Notes: generated by a model not told the origin, from the letters alone. Shown: positions 1-8,359, numbered from the stretch's first letter. The stretch is DNA of 64,000 nt from Ruminococcus flavefaciens AE3010 (GCF_000526795.1 NZ_JAGT01000001.1:2686501-2750500), one strand, 5' to 3'. Numbers and translations are program-made.

Positions 1-27
1 ATCTCCGTAAAACTGCAAATGACCGAC

Positions 28-119
28 TGTAGGGAACGGCGCCCAACAGGCGCCGCGACCCTCTGTCAGCTCCGCTGACATCTCCCTGTACTACAGGGAG
101 TCACCCTCGCCGTTCCGCC
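28..119. repeat. Degenerate copy of the TGTAGGG / CTCTGTCnnnnnGACATCTCCC intergenic repeat
   Basis: It begins TGTAGGGAACGGCGCC and continues with CCCTCTGTCAGCTCCGCTGA and a CCCTGTACTACAGGGAG hairpin, then CGCCGTTCCGCC. The same modules in the same order occur in the long repeats near 24494, 25873 and 19513. It ends with the complement of the GGAACGGCG near its start, so it can fold on itself. No gene overlaps it. Confidence 0.6.
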
Positions 120-152
120 AATAATGCAATAAATAACCTGAGCACGAAAAAA

Positions 153-174
153 GACTGCCGTTCGGCAGCCTTTT
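153..174 (+). terminator. Short hairpin with T-tract
   Basis: CTGCC (155-159) pairs with GGCAG (164-168) around a short loop and is followed by TTTT; six A precede it, so it could also work leftwards. No gene lies immediately upstream in the window, so it probably ends a transcript that enters from the left. Confidence 0.5.
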
Positions 175-427
175 ATATATAGGTATAGAACAAGATTGCA
201 AAAGAATAACGACCTTCATTGACACCCTCTCAAAAAGCCAATCAAGGTCGCTATTGAGTTGACGCATGCGCACCCTCTATACGCATTTGTCATACGGCAG
301 GCACAAAATCCGTAGTGCCATATATCTTCTTGCTGTAATATCATGCTTGCTGAGTCGTTTCAAGCGATGTGCGAACTGCTTTAGGCGATTAAACATATTA
401 TAGGCATTAATGTTTAATAGCAGTTGA

Positions 428-550
428 AATAAGTCCGATGTGTGCTGGATCGAATTGGTGAAACCGAGGATCCGGCGGAGTTTGATACCGGATCAAGCAA
501 AGAAAGACATACTTGCCGATTTTGTTACAGGACACATAAAAATCTGTTGA
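428..550 (+). pseudogene. Possible C-terminal remnant of an unrecognised gene
   Basis: An open frame from 428 to TGA 548-550 (GTG at 440) ends with DQAKKDILADFVTGHIKIC, which reads like a genuine protein C-terminus (charged helix, no low complexity). A hairpin with a T-run follows at 563-596, as expected at a gene end. A stop at 425-427 and the absence of any longer upstream frame make it a remnant at best. A 65-codon frame at 442-639 overlaps it but has unconvincing composition. I do not recognise the family. Confidence 0.25.
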
Positions 551-562
551 AATTATGTGGCG

Positions 563-596
563 GTAGAGAAAGCCGATTTTTCGGCGGTTTTTCTAC
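563..596 (+). terminator. Hairpin terminator after the 428-550 remnant
   Basis: GTAGAGAAA and GCCGA (563-576) pair with TCGGC (581-585) and TTTTTCTAC (588-596) around a TTTT loop, with one GG bulge. The T-run is inside the 3' arm, so it is a fair but not classic intrinsic terminator. Confidence 0.4.
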
Positions 597-1013
597 CAAC
601 AATTGTATTATAAAGCATGGCGGCAAGAAGTTCAATTGATTATATTGCTCAAAATTAGCACTATATTGCTAAAATTAGTATTATATTTTATATTAAGTAA
701 TTATGAACTAAACTATTAATTTTATCAAATTTGTTTTTAGCCATAAAAATAAAAATATACTGCTGACTGACGGTCAGAACAAAAATCGCATTGACAAAAC
801 ATCGTAGATACGTTGCTTTAGGCTGTGCTAAAAATTATAGCACGATTACAACATCTTTTAACGTACATGATGTATTGAACTGTGAACTGACCGAATTTGC
901 TATGGTTAAAAATAATATAAAATTGTCAGGTGAAATATTTTCAGGAGATTTTGAATATTTTTGATATTTTTTTATCATTTAATCAAAAATTTTCAGTGAC
1001 GGAGGCATAAAAA
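597..1013. other. AT-rich non-coding stretch
   Basis: About 400 bases of very AT-rich sequence with stops in all frames and no hairpin, promoter or repeat that I can defend. Its composition contrasts with the GC-richer genes around it, in keeping with degraded or acquired DNA next to the possible gene remnant at 428-550. Confidence 0.5.
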
Positions 1014-1035
1014 GCTCCGGGTCTGAACCCGGAGC
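1014..1035 (-). terminator. Terminator of the 1047-1748 gene
   Basis: GCTCCGGG (1014-1021) and CCCGGAGC (1028-1035) form a perfect 8-bp stem with a 6-base loop. Read leftwards it is followed by TTTTTATG, directly downstream of the stop of the leftward gene. Confidence 0.85.
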
Positions 1036-1046
1036 CTGTGATTTTT

Positions 1047-1748
1047 TCAGATAATGCCCTGAGAGGCGTCCTTGATCCTCTGGCGGTAGTACTCCTCCTG
1101 CCATGAGAAATCAAAATCCTTGAAGAGCTTCAGACAGCCGTTGGCGTTTGCGAGAGCGCCCTCAAGACCCTCCACGTCATCTGCTTTTGCGAAGATATAC
1201 ACGCTTGTAATGAATATCTCAAGCAGCATGGAGTCGTTCCTGCCCTGTGGCTTGTAGCCGAATTTCAGCAGCTTCAGCGCTTGAGTGTAGCTTTTTGCGG
1301 CACAGTCTGCAAGTGCGAGGGATATGTAGAGCTTTGCCTGACGCTTTAAACAGGTCTTGCTGCAGTACTTCTGCAAAAAGCTTATGTTCTGTGTGCGGAA
1401 GTCCTCGGCTTCACGCCAGTTGCCGATTTTGCTTATGGTGCTGAGCATTTCGGTGCAGTAGCCGAATTTCTCGTCGCCGCTGAGCTTTTTATCTATAAGC
1501 TTTTCAAGATAAAAGTAAGCTGTCTTATTATCGTGGATACGATCGTAAAGAGATGCTATCTGGATTATATCGAAGTCTGTGGGTTTCTTGACATTGTCGA
1601 TGAAAGCGTCGGCATAAGCCTCACACAGTTCCTTGGAGTAGCCCTTATCAACGAAGAGGCTGTACACTTCCGCGTATTTTTTCATCTCAGCAGCGTGAGA
1701 TGTGAGCAGAGGAAAGCCTGCCTTTTTTCGTTCTATAGGTGATAACAT
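1047..1748 (-). CDS. Helical-repeat (TPR-like) protein of unknown function
   Basis: This is a 233-residue soluble protein without signal peptide or membrane segment. Nearly the whole length is amphipathic helix pairs; residues about 70-220 repeat the pattern of small residues and aromatics typical of TPR or other alpha-solenoid folds (for example YLEKLIDKKL, LALADCAAKSYTQALKLLKFGY, LEGALANANGCLKLFKD). The start has a GGAGGGG ribosome site about 9 bases upstream. It is monocistronic with its own terminator at 1014-1035 and faces away from the two-component system at 2068. TPR proteins usually act as scaffolds for protein-protein contacts; its partner is not evident. A degenerate TPR-containing transcription regulator that has lost its N-terminal helix-turn-helix is an alternative. 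Confidence 0.75.
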   Translation of the reverse strand: MLSPIERKKAGFPLLTSHAAEMKKYAEVYSLFVDKGYSKELCEAYADAFIDNVKKPTDFDIIQIASLYDRIHDNKTAYFYLEKLIDKKLSGDEKFGYCTEMLSTISKIGNWREAEDFRTQNISFLQKYCSKTCLKRQAKLYISLALADCAAKSYTQALKLLKFGYKPQGRNDSMLLEIFITSVYIFAKADDVEGLEGALANANGCLKLFKDFDFSWQEEYYRQRIKDASQGII

Positions 1749-2067
1749 ATCTTTGCCCCTCCCATCTTAAACATATGAACCTATATATTTTCTATATAAT
1801 GAGTAAAAACAGTAAATTATTTTCACCCGTCTGTGTAAACAATCATATCACAAATTTATAGGTTAGTCAACGCCTACTGGCAATTTAAAAGCAAAACTGT
1901 TGATGTGCACAAAAAAATCGCTGATTTTTTTCCTAATCAATTTATTAAACTTAAAAATCTTTAAGCTTATTTCAATATTTTGTGCTATAATATAAGTAGA
2001 GTGGAAAGGTGTCCGCTCTCACAGATATATACCGTGCCCGAATGCGGATATTCAAGGGGGTATTTGT
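1749..2067. other. Divergent intergenic region before the 2068 regulator
   Basis: This is AT-rich DNA between divergent genes. The only clear signal is the TGTGCTATAAT box at 1981-1991. The 5' end of the resulting transcript (about 1998-2053) contains no obvious hairpin. No repeat of the GC-rich families is present here. Confidence 0.5.
1981..1991 (+). promoter_or_regulatory. Extended -10 promoter for the 2068 two-component operon
   Basis: TGTGC is followed by TATAAT (1986-1991). No good -35 hexamer lies 16-18 bases upstream, so this is an extended -10 (TGn) promoter or needs an activator such as the regulator it drives. It lies about 76 bases before the ATG. Confidence 0.55.
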
Positions 2068-2736
2068 ATGAGACTTCTCGTTGTCGAGGACGAGATACAG
2101 CTTGCCGACGCTCTGTCGGAAATACTGAAAAGAAATATGTACAACGTTGATACTGTCTATGACGGAGTCGACGGGCTTGATAATGCTCTTACGGGAGTTT
2201 ATGACTGCATCATACTGGACATCATGCTCCCGGGCATGAACGGTATGGAGGTGCTGAGGAATCTCCGCCGCGAGCATATACATACGCCTGTTCTTCTGCT
2301 TACCGCACGAAGCGAGATCGAGGACAAGATAAACGGTCTTGACTGCGGAGCGGACGACTACCTCACAAAGCCTTTCGTTACGGGTGAGCTCCTTGCGCGT
2401 GTAAGAGCCCTCACCAGAAGAAAGGGCGAGATAGTTGACGAGAACAGACTTGACTATAACGGTCTTGAGCTTAACAAGAACACCTGCTCGGTAATGTGGA
2501 AGGGCAGCGATGTTAAGCTCTCACTGAAGGAGTACCAGATAATGGAGCTCCTCATATCCAATCCACACCAGATACTTCCCAAGGAGAGGATAATCGAGAA
2601 GATATGGGGCTATGAGAGCGATGTTGAGTACAACAACATCGAGGTATACATCTCATTCCTCAGAAAGAAGCTCTCGGTAATATCTGCTCCTGTTCAGATC
2701 AAGACTGCAAGAGGTATAGGCTATTCTCTTGAATGA
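2068..2736 (+). CDS. OmpR/PhoB-family response regulator
   Basis: This 222-residue regulator has an N-terminal receiver domain (about 1-115) with the acidic pair E7/D8, phospho-acceptor D51 in the ILDIMLPG segment, T79 and K101 in LTKPF. A winged-helix Trans_reg_C domain follows (about 130-222) ending in the family signature ARGIGYSLE. AAGGGGG lies 7 bases before the ATG. The histidine kinase at 2755 follows after 18 bases, so the pair is cotranscribed and very probably cognate. Phosphorylated dimers of this family bind direct repeats upstream of target genes. The system is closest in layout to VanR/CiaR-type Firmicutes regulators; the signal is unknown. Confidence 0.93.
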   Translation: MRLLVVEDEIQLADALSEILKRNMYNVDTVYDGVDGLDNALTGVYDCIILDIMLPGMNGMEVLRNLRREHIHTPVLLLTARSEIEDKINGLDCGADDYLTKPFVTGELLARVRALTRRKGEIVDENRLDYNGLELNKNTCSVMWKGSDVKLSLKEYQIMELLISNPHQILPKERIIEKIWGYESDVEYNNIEVYISFLRKKLSVISAPVQIKTARGIGYSLE

Positions 2737-2754
2737 TGAAGGAGGAATGACGCA

Positions 2755-4884
2755 ATGTTAAGGAAACCTCATGATCGTATGTTCAGAAAAGCGCAGATGA
2801 AGCTTTTCTCAATGATCGTAAGTATTCTCCTGGCTGTTTTCATTGCACTTATCGGTTCTATAAACGTTATCACCAAGGAGGTCATGCGAGGACAGTCCAA
2901 GGAAGTGCTCATGCAGATAGCGGCAGGTATCGAGTATAATGACAAGAATTCCACATTTACTTATACCAAGCCCGCCGAGCCCAAGAATGAAAGACACGAA
3001 AAGGCCGATGTGCCTCCGCCGAAGCCCGCGGAATCTCAGGCAAAGCCAACTACTACAGAGACTGCCACGACTTCTTCATCTGCCGATCCGACTACAAAGC
3101 AGGCAGAGACAACAGGTGCAGTTCCTTCAACTGACGAGAACACAGAGTCCGTAGAGCAGAATACTCCCGACGAGCCCGAGTACCATGAGGAGCACCACGA
3201 GGAGGCTCAGCCTGCGGAGACACAGGCTCCAGAGACTCAGGCTCCCGAAACTCAGGCACCCTCGTCCACTGAAGAGTTTGACTGGAACGCATGGTGGCAG
3301 CAGCAACAGCAGCAACAGCCGCAGGACTGGAGCAACTGGAATCAGCAGGACTGGGAAAAATACTGGAACGATTACTGGAACAATAACGGCGGTCAGCAGA
3401 ACTGGAATAACTGGGGACAGCAGCAGGGCGGCAATAACAACAACGGTGACCCCAATAACCCGTGGAACCCGTGGAACCCGTGGAACCCGACCAATCCGTG
3501 GAACCCGTGGAACAATATGAACCCGTGGAACCCATGGACTCAGTGGAACACAGGCGACAGCGGAACTCCCAAGATGTACAGCAAGGAGCCCGACAACAAA
3601 AAGGGCGTTAAGGTATACGAGAACGAACAGAGCTATAAGCGCTACAGCGACGGTGAAGATGCTCAGGAGCAGGACGAAGAAAATGATGACGAGCTCATTG
3701 CCGAGTCCCAGAGCTTCGGAGCAGACGGCGGGTATACTCTCACAAATACCGTTTATAACGGAGATACAGTGCTGGACGGCTTTACTGTCCTTTCAAACAG
3801 CGAAAAGACAGCTCCCTCAACAGCAGAGGCTTCCAAGGCAGAGCCTGCACCCATGTCCTATTCAAGGGTAGAGCCTATCCCGAAGACACTGGGCTATATC
3901 GATTACTTTGTACTCATGGCTGATACAAAGGGCGAGTATCTCGATACTCTTTACAATGACAAGATAAGCTCAGAGAACGCTCAGAAGTACATCACAGCCA
4001 TTCTTGAAAACGGCGACGATACTGATATGATAAACTCCTATCAGTTCTATAAGGAGGACAAATCAAACGGCACTATCATAGTTCTCACCGACAAGAGCTA
4101 CGAAATGGAAATGCTTGGACAGCTCAAGCGTACAACTGTTATAATTGGCTCTATTGCGCTGGTCATTCTTTCTGTACTGGCTTACTTCCTCAGCAAGAGA
4201 AGCATTCAGCCTATCAAGGTCGCATTCGACAAGCAGAAGCAGTTCGTTTCCGATGCGAGCCACGAGCTGAAAACTCCTCTTACAGTTATATCCACAAACG
4301 CAGATGTACTTTCGGGTGAGATAGGTCCCAACAGGTGGCTTGACTATATCAAGGCGCAGACCGACCGTATGAGCGTACTGGTAAACGACCTGCTCAACCT
4401 GACAAGACTGGAGAACAATACCACTGATATCGAGCGCAAGTACTTCAATCTCAGCAAGGCGATAATCAACACCGCACTGCCCTTTGAGTGTCAGGCGTTT
4501 GAGAGCAACAAGAAGTTCGAGGTCAACGTTGAGGATGATATAATGCTCAGCGGAAGCGAAAAGCACATCAAGCAGATGGCTGCAATATTCATCGACAATG
4601 CTCTGAAGTACTCCAACGACGGCGGTACCGTAAGGGTAGCACTGAAGAGAGTGGGCGACAGAAAGCTGTTCTCGGTATACAACACAGGCGAGGGCATCAA
4701 GGAAGAGGATACTGAGAAGATATTCGAGAGATTCTACCGCAGCGATGCTTCGAGAAACCGCTCCACAGGCGGCTACGGACTTGGACTTGCAATTGCGAAA
4801 TCCGTAATTGATAAGCATAAGTTCAAGATACATGTTATGAACCAGCCGGGAAAGAGCGTATGCTTTATGGTAACAATGCAGTAA
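2755..4884 (+). CDS. Membrane sensor histidine kinase with a very long Gln/Asn/Trp/Pro extracytoplasmic insert
   Basis: The protein has 709 residues, against about 450-480 for this kinase type. TM1 is at about 19-39 and TM2 at about 460-480. A HisKA dimerisation domain carries H503 in DASHELKTP, followed by a HATPase_c domain with the N box IDNALKYS and the G boxes GEGIK and GGYGLGLA. The roughly 420-residue external loop is exceptional: acidic Thr/Pro/Glu-rich to about residue 175, then polyglutamine, then about residues 176-270 dense in Trp with tandem NPW units, then a folded-looking part from about 375. The kinase core is intact. The insert may be a wall-spanning or carbohydrate-contacting stalk; that is inference. 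It shares an operon with the 2068 regulator. Confidence 0.93.
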   Translation: MLRKPHDRMFRKAQMKLFSMIVSILLAVFIALIGSINVITKEVMRGQSKEVLMQIAAGIEYNDKNSTFTYTKPAEPKNERHEKADVPPPKPAESQAKPTTTETATTSSSADPTTKQAETTGAVPSTDENTESVEQNTPDEPEYHEEHHEEAQPAETQAPETQAPETQAPSSTEEFDWNAWWQQQQQQQPQDWSNWNQQDWEKYWNDYWNNNGGQQNWNNWGQQQGGNNNNGDPNNPWNPWNPWNPTNPWNPWNNMNPWNPWTQWNTGDSGTPKMYSKEPDNKKGVKVYENEQSYKRYSDGEDAQEQDEENDDELIAESQSFGADGGYTLTNTVYNGDTVLDGFTVLSNSEKTAPSTAEASKAEPAPMSYSRVEPIPKTLGYIDYFVLMADTKGEYLDTLYNDKISSENAQKYITAILENGDDTDMINSYQFYKEDKSNGTIIVLTDKSYEMEMLGQLKRTTVIIGSIALVILSVLAYFLSKRSIQPIKVAFDKQKQFVSDASHELKTPLTVISTNADVLSGEIGPNRWLDYIKAQTDRMSVLVNDLLNLTRLENNTTDIERKYFNLSKAIINTALPFECQAFESNKKFEVNVEDDIMLSGSEKHIKQMAAIFIDNALKYSNDGGTVRVALKRVGDRKLFSVYNTGEGIKEEDTEKIFERFYRSDASRNRSTGGYGLGLAIAKSVIDKHKFKIHVMNQPGKSVCFMVTMQ

Positions 4885-4891
4885 ATCAACG

Positions 4892-4914
4892 GGGGCGCGA
4901 TAAAATCGCGCCCC
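4892..4914 (+). terminator. Terminator of the two-component operon
   Basis: GGGGCGCGA (4892-4900) and TCGCGCCCC (4906-4914) form a perfect 9-bp stem with loop TAAAA, followed by TTATTT. It lies 7 bases after the kinase stop codon. Confidence 0.9.
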
Positions 4915-4919
4915 TTATT

Positions 4920-4988
4920 TGTAGGGGCGCCCTTTCGGCGCCCGTGAATTTAGAATTAAAATACAGGGACGCCCATTGGGCGTCCCTT
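4920..4988. repeat. TGTAGGGGCG element, degenerate right end
   Basis: TGTAGGGGCGCCCTTTCGGC begins a first hairpin, an AT linker follows, and a second hairpin ends CGTCCCTTAA instead of CGCCCCTACA. The architecture matches the 71-bp elements at 30345, 33549, 8257 and 63207. It lies between convergent gene ends. Confidence 0.75.
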
Positions 4989-5032
4989 AAAAACATATTT
5001 ATGTGGGCGCATACTGTGCGCTCCGTCGGTTT

Positions 5033-6226
5033 TTACTCTATATCCATTTTCCTGAATATCCTGTCTGCGAAACCCTTTATCTTTTCTGTCCAACCGCTCT
5101 CTTTTTTGTCCCAGAATCTGAAAAAAGGCTTTTCAAGTAAATTGATGCGCAGAATATCGATCACTGTACAAACTGCAAAGATCACAATAACACTGCATAT
5201 CGCATACAGCGGCATCAGCTTGTCGCTGAAATGTCCTACGTTGTCAAGCACATCTCCCCAAAGCCACTGCCTCATGGAATCACTGTGAGTATGTATCAGT
5301 AAAACACCGAAAGAAGATGCAGCTATCGTATTGATAAACCTGTTGTATGGGATCTTTATATTCTTGAAGAACAGGAATGCAAATACTCCCGCGATCAGTG
5401 CAAGGAACGAGTTGGAATCGCTTACAAGATAATAAGGTGCGAACCTGCCGAATCTTTCTCCTGCAGCTGTGCATCCGATCACGCTCAGAGCAGCGGCGGT
5501 CACGGACAGGAAGAAAAGGACTCCGCAGCGTGCTGTATTGTTGGTCCATTTCTTGGGATACAGCCTGAAATATGACGCAATGACATATATCACCATGAAC
5601 CATGATACATAGTTCATATCTACAGCGAACGGACCGCCTCTTATTGTGCCGAGAAGGACGTATGTCAGTCCGCAGAGGAATATGAGACCTATATGCATCC
5701 TTTCACTTATATGGCTGATAAGTGTGTTCAGAAACGGTATGAACAGGAAGAAAATGAGGAAACACTGCGTAAAGTCCTGTGTCAGATCGGTTATCGGAAT
5801 GAGCGTCAGAACTAAATTCACAACTGAAAAAGGTTCATATCCGCTTATCCAGAATATCATCTGCAGCACAATCCTGTAAAACATCACTTCACAGAACAGT
5901 TTTGCGAACTTCTTGGCTGTTATATTCATTTTACACATGAAATAACCTGTTATCATCACAAAACAGTTTATCCCGATCTTGCCCCACGCTCCGAATACAA
6001 GAAGGAACAGGGAATTGAATGTGAACGGTGAAGAGCTGATAGGTCCGTCCATATCTTTAAGACCTGAATTCACCACAAAATGATGTGCTATGATAAGCAG
6101 CATTGTGATTATACGGAAAAGCTCCAGATTGGAGTCTCTCTTTTTAGCAGCAGGCTTCTGCGCCTTCGCAGCTGCTTTTGTGTCCGTAATATTACTCCCG
6201 ACACCGTCTGTTACAACATTATTCAT
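5033..6226 (-). CDS. Integral membrane acyltransferase (Acyltransferase_3 / OafA-like)
   Basis: The protein has 397 residues. After a Lys/Ala-rich cytoplasmic start comes the family signature LFRIITMLLIIAHHFVVNSG (about residues 35-55), whose histidine is the proposed catalytic residue, followed by about ten hydrophobic segments. The family transfers acyl groups (acetyl, succinyl) to surface polysaccharide or peptidoglycan. I start at the ATG at 6226 because AAGGTGGT lies just upstream (6232-6239); the frame stays open 66 bases further but has no ribosome site. The gene is monocistronic with its promoter at 6373-6401 and a 140-nt leader containing a terminator-like hairpin, so premature termination may control it. 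The substrate is unknown. Confidence 0.88.
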   Translation of the reverse strand: MNNVVTDGVGSNITDTKAAAKAQKPAAKKRDSNLELFRIITMLLIIAHHFVVNSGLKDMDGPISSSPFTFNSLFLLVFGAWGKIGINCFVMITGYFMCKMNITAKKFAKLFCEVMFYRIVLQMIFWISGYEPFSVVNLVLTLIPITDLTQDFTQCFLIFFLFIPFLNTLISHISERMHIGLIFLCGLTYVLLGTIRGGPFAVDMNYVSWFMVIYVIASYFRLYPKKWTNNTARCGVLFFLSVTAAALSVIGCTAAGERFGRFAPYYLVSDSNSFLALIAGVFAFLFFKNIKIPYNRFINTIAASSFGVLLIHTHSDSMRQWLWGDVLDNVGHFSDKLMPLYAICSVIVIFAVCTVIDILRINLLEKPFFRFWDKKESGWTEKIKGFADRIFRKMDIE

Positions 6227-6297
6227 ATAATACCACCTTGATCTTGATCGATTATCAACATAAAATACGTTTTGATGATCTTTCCATAACATAAAAA

Positions 6298-6333
6298 GCC
6301 TCTGAAACCGTTACACAAACGAATTTCAGAGCC
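6298..6333 (-). terminator. Terminator-like hairpin in the 5' leader of the acyltransferase gene
   Basis: CTCTGAAA (6300-6307) pairs with TTTCAGAG (6324-6331) and, read leftwards, is followed by GGCTTTTTATG. It lies between the promoter (6373-6401) and the ATG (6226). A 32-codon open frame on the same strand starts at an ATG at 6354 and runs through the hairpin, so translation of a leader peptide could melt it. Alternatively it ends a short unrelated RNA. Confidence 0.5.
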
Positions 6334-6372
6334 CTTGCGCAATATATGTGCATATGGTTTTCACAGTTATTT

Positions 6373-6401
6373 AGTATAGCACAAATGCAGAAAACTGTCA
6401 A
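6373..6401 (-). promoter_or_regulatory. Promoter of the acyltransferase gene
   Basis: On the minus strand TTGACA (6401-6396) and TATACT (6378-6373) are separated by exactly 17 bases, with TGC immediately before the -10. Confidence 0.8.
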
Positions 6402-6524
6402 GTATCGGGGGAAAAGTGTACATGGCATTGAAATGAATGTTATACAGTGCTCGGCAGAGCGATAAACGAAAACACCGCTCCCTGCAAATCGCTGTGCACT
6501 GTTCACTAAATTAAGCCGCGCATC

Positions 6525-6553
6525 TTGATTTATTCACAATTATATGTTATAAT
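6525..6553 (+). promoter_or_regulatory. Promoter of the CNNM/CBS gene
   Basis: TTGATT (6525-6530), 17 bases, TATAAT (6548-6553) with TGT just before the -10. It gives a leader of nearly 190 nt before the 6749 start. Confidence 0.8.
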
Positions 6554-6579
6554 ACTATTATATTTACACAGAACAGGAG

Positions 6580-6690
6580 ATGAAAATCATAATGGACGGT
6601 GCCCCTGACGGCAGTAATCCTTATAATTACGGAACATACTTCGTTAAATATGTGATATCAAGGCATGGTCTGCACTATCGTTTGTGTTAG
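6580..6690 (+). CDS. Possible small leader ORF or frame-broken remnant
   Basis: ATG at 6580 or 6592 after AGGAG (6575-6579) opens a frame of 36 or 32 codons ending at TAG 6688-6690. The last third also reads, one frame over, as a hydrophobic helix (AWSALSFVLGCAFMRL, stop at 6708). That suggests either a small membrane protein broken by a frameshift or chance. It lies in the leader of the 6749 gene. I do not recognise it. Confidence 0.25.
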   Translation: MKIIMDGAPDGSNPYNYGTYFVKYVISRHGLHYRLC

Positions 6691-6748
6691 GCTGTGCCTT
6701 TATGAGGTTATAGACAAATAAGGATATGATTTAACGGAGGATATGAAT

Positions 6749-8074
6749 ATGTTAGGGCAGATAATTCTGCAAATCGTACTTATCGCGCTTAATGCGCTTT
6801 TCGCCTGTACGGAGGTGGCGGTCATCTCCACAAGCGACGTGCGGCTTGAAAAGCTTGCCGCCAGCGGCAACAAAAAAGCCGCGAGACTGAAAAAGCTTAC
6901 CGATACGCCCACACGATTCCTTGCAACTATACAGGTGGCTATCACACTTGCAGGCTTCATAGGTGCGGCATTTGCCGCAGACAGCTTTTCTGAGCTCCTC
7001 ACATCTGTAATAGTGAAAACAGGCATCGGCATACCTGCGGCTGTTATCAAGAAGGTGTCCGTAGTTCTTATCACACTGATACTTTCCTATTTTACACTGG
7101 TATTCGGCGAGCTGGTACCCAAGCGCCTTGCAATGAAGGACCCCGAGAAGATTGCTCTTGCCATGAGCGGCACAGTAAGCTTCGTGGCAGCATTTTTCGC
7201 ACCGCTGGTATGGCTGCTGAACGCTTCCGCAAACGGTATACTCCGCCTTATGGGCATTGACCCCGACAGCGACGACGATACCGTTACCGAGGAAGAGATA
7301 CTCATGATGTCCGACGCAGGTGCTGAAAAGGGAACTATCGACGAGGACGAGAACCGCATAATCAAAAACGTGTTCGCCTTTGACGATATGACTGCGGAGC
7401 AGGTCTGCACTCACCGTACAGACGTGGACGTGCTGTGGAGCGACGACGATATAAGCGTGTGGGAGGAAACTATCCACCGCACCCGTCACTCGGCATTCCC
7501 TATATGCGGCGAGAGCGTGGACAACGTTATAGGCGTGCTCAATGCAAAGGACTACTTCCGACTTGAGGACAAGAGCCGTGAGAATATCATGGCAAAGGCT
7601 GTCCGCGAGCCCTGCTTTGTACACGAGAACATGAAGGCTGACCGCCTTTTCGACCAGATGAAGCAGCGGGGCGCAGACCACTTCGCCATAGTTGTTGACG
7701 AGTACGGCGGCATGAGCGGTATTATCACCGTTACCGACCTTGTTGAGGAGCTTGTGGGCGATTTCGCCGACGACCCCGAGGACGAGCCTGCTGTAAGGCT
7801 CGAAAAGATAAGCGATACCGAGTGGACAGTTCCCGGTATCAGCTCACTCAGCGACGTATGCGAGGAGCTGGAGGTAACGCTTCCTGCGGACAAGTACGAG
7901 ACCTTCGGCGGCTACGTCATAGCGAAGCTTGGGGAGATACCCAAGGACGGCACACAGCTGGAGCTTGAAGCAGGTGGACTTCACATCAATGTGGTGGAGG
8001 TAAAGCACCACCGTATCGAGGTCTGTCGCGTGGAGAAGCTCCCGCCCGAAGAAAAGGAAGAAACAGAAGAGTAA
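6749..8074 (+). CDS. CNNM / CorC-HlyC family membrane protein with CBS pair
   Basis: The protein has about 441 residues. An N-terminal CNNM domain has three or four membrane helices (about 1-190) and the conserved VFGELVPKRLAM segment; a Bateman CBS pair follows (about 210-335), then a C-terminal CorC_HlyC domain (about 350-430). The family is linked to Mg2+ (or Co2+) efflux and homeostasis; older annotations as hemolysin are misleading. GGAGG at 6736-6740 fits the ATG at 6749 (8-base spacing) better than the in-frame ATG at 6743 (2 bases). The gene is monocistronic, from the promoter at 6525 to the terminator at 8077. Confidence 0.92.
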   Translation: MLGQIILQIVLIALNALFACTEVAVISTSDVRLEKLAASGNKKAARLKKLTDTPTRFLATIQVAITLAGFIGAAFAADSFSELLTSVIVKTGIGIPAAVIKKVSVVLITLILSYFTLVFGELVPKRLAMKDPEKIALAMSGTVSFVAAFFAPLVWLLNASANGILRLMGIDPDSDDDTVTEEEILMMSDAGAEKGTIDEDENRIIKNVFAFDDMTAEQVCTHRTDVDVLWSDDDISVWEETIHRTRHSAFPICGESVDNVIGVLNAKDYFRLEDKSRENIMAKAVREPCFVHENMKADRLFDQMKQRGADHFAIVVDEYGGMSGIITVTDLVEELVGDFADDPEDEPAVRLEKISDTEWTVPGISSLSDVCEELEVTLPADKYETFGGYVIAKLGEIPKDGTQLELEAGGLHINVVEVKHHRIEVCRVEKLPPEEKEETEE

Positions 8075-8076
8075 TG

Positions 8077-8099
8077 AAAGGGCGGATATTCCGCCCTTT
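8077..8099 (+). terminator. Terminator of the CNNM/CBS gene
   Basis: AAAGGGCGG (8077-8085) and CCGCCCTTT (8091-8099) form a 9-bp stem with a 5-base loop, followed by further T. It starts 3 bases after the stop codon. Confidence 0.9.
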
Positions 8100-8102
8100 T
8101 TT

Positions 8103-8159
8103 AGTTGAGAGTTGAGAATTGAGAGTTGAGAGTGTAGGGGCGCCCTTAAAAGCGCGCCA
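8103..8159. repeat. TTGAGAG tract joined to a TGTAGGGGCG half-unit
   Basis: Four irregular copies of TTGAGAGT / TTGAGAATT run directly into TGTAGGGGCGCCC. The same simple-sequence head appears at 22206-22316 and 61322-61440. Together with the next repeat it fills most of the 8075-8388 gap; the remainder (8160-8256) resembles 55630-55700 in content but I see no gene. Confidence 0.6.
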
Positions 8160-8256
8160 ATAAAGAAGTGCTGTAAGCGATGTACGAGTAACGACATTGA
8201 TGATTGTGAGCGAGTGAAACAAGCGTCAACGTGGCAAGGCGGCGAGGGCTCCGCGC

Positions 8257-8327
8257 TGTAGGGGCTGCCTTTGGCAGCCCGTCTTAATTTCATAGACACT
8301 CGCGGACGCCCAAAGGGCGCCCCTACA
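8257..8327. repeat. 71-bp TGTAGGGGC element
   Basis: TGTAGGGGCTGCC opens one hairpin (loop TTT), a linker GTCTTAATTTCATAGA follows, and a second hairpin ends CGCCCCTACA. It is almost identical to 55808-55881, including the linker. Length is exactly 71 bp, as at 30345, 33549 and 63207. Confidence 0.85.
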
Positions 8328-8330
8328 GGC

Positions 8331-8359
8331 TTGTTTTATCTGCTTGTTTATGGTATAAT
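8331..8359 (+). promoter_or_regulatory. Promoter of the BceRS-like pair
   Basis: TTGTTT (8331-8336), 17 bases, TATAAT (8354-8359), with TGG before the -10. It starts 3 bases after the 71-bp element. Confidence 0.8.

Noticed and set aside
442..639. 65-codon plus-strand frame with two CxxC-like cysteine spacings
   Set aside because: It reads through a terminator-like hairpin (563-596) and ends in AT-rich debris; the alternative frame ending at 550 has more protein-like composition.
3092..3535. Long minus-strand reading frame rich in Ser/Gly/Cys opposite the kinase insert
   Set aside because: It is the complement of the repetitive NPW/Gln coding region; the composition follows from the repeated codons and there is no ribosome site.
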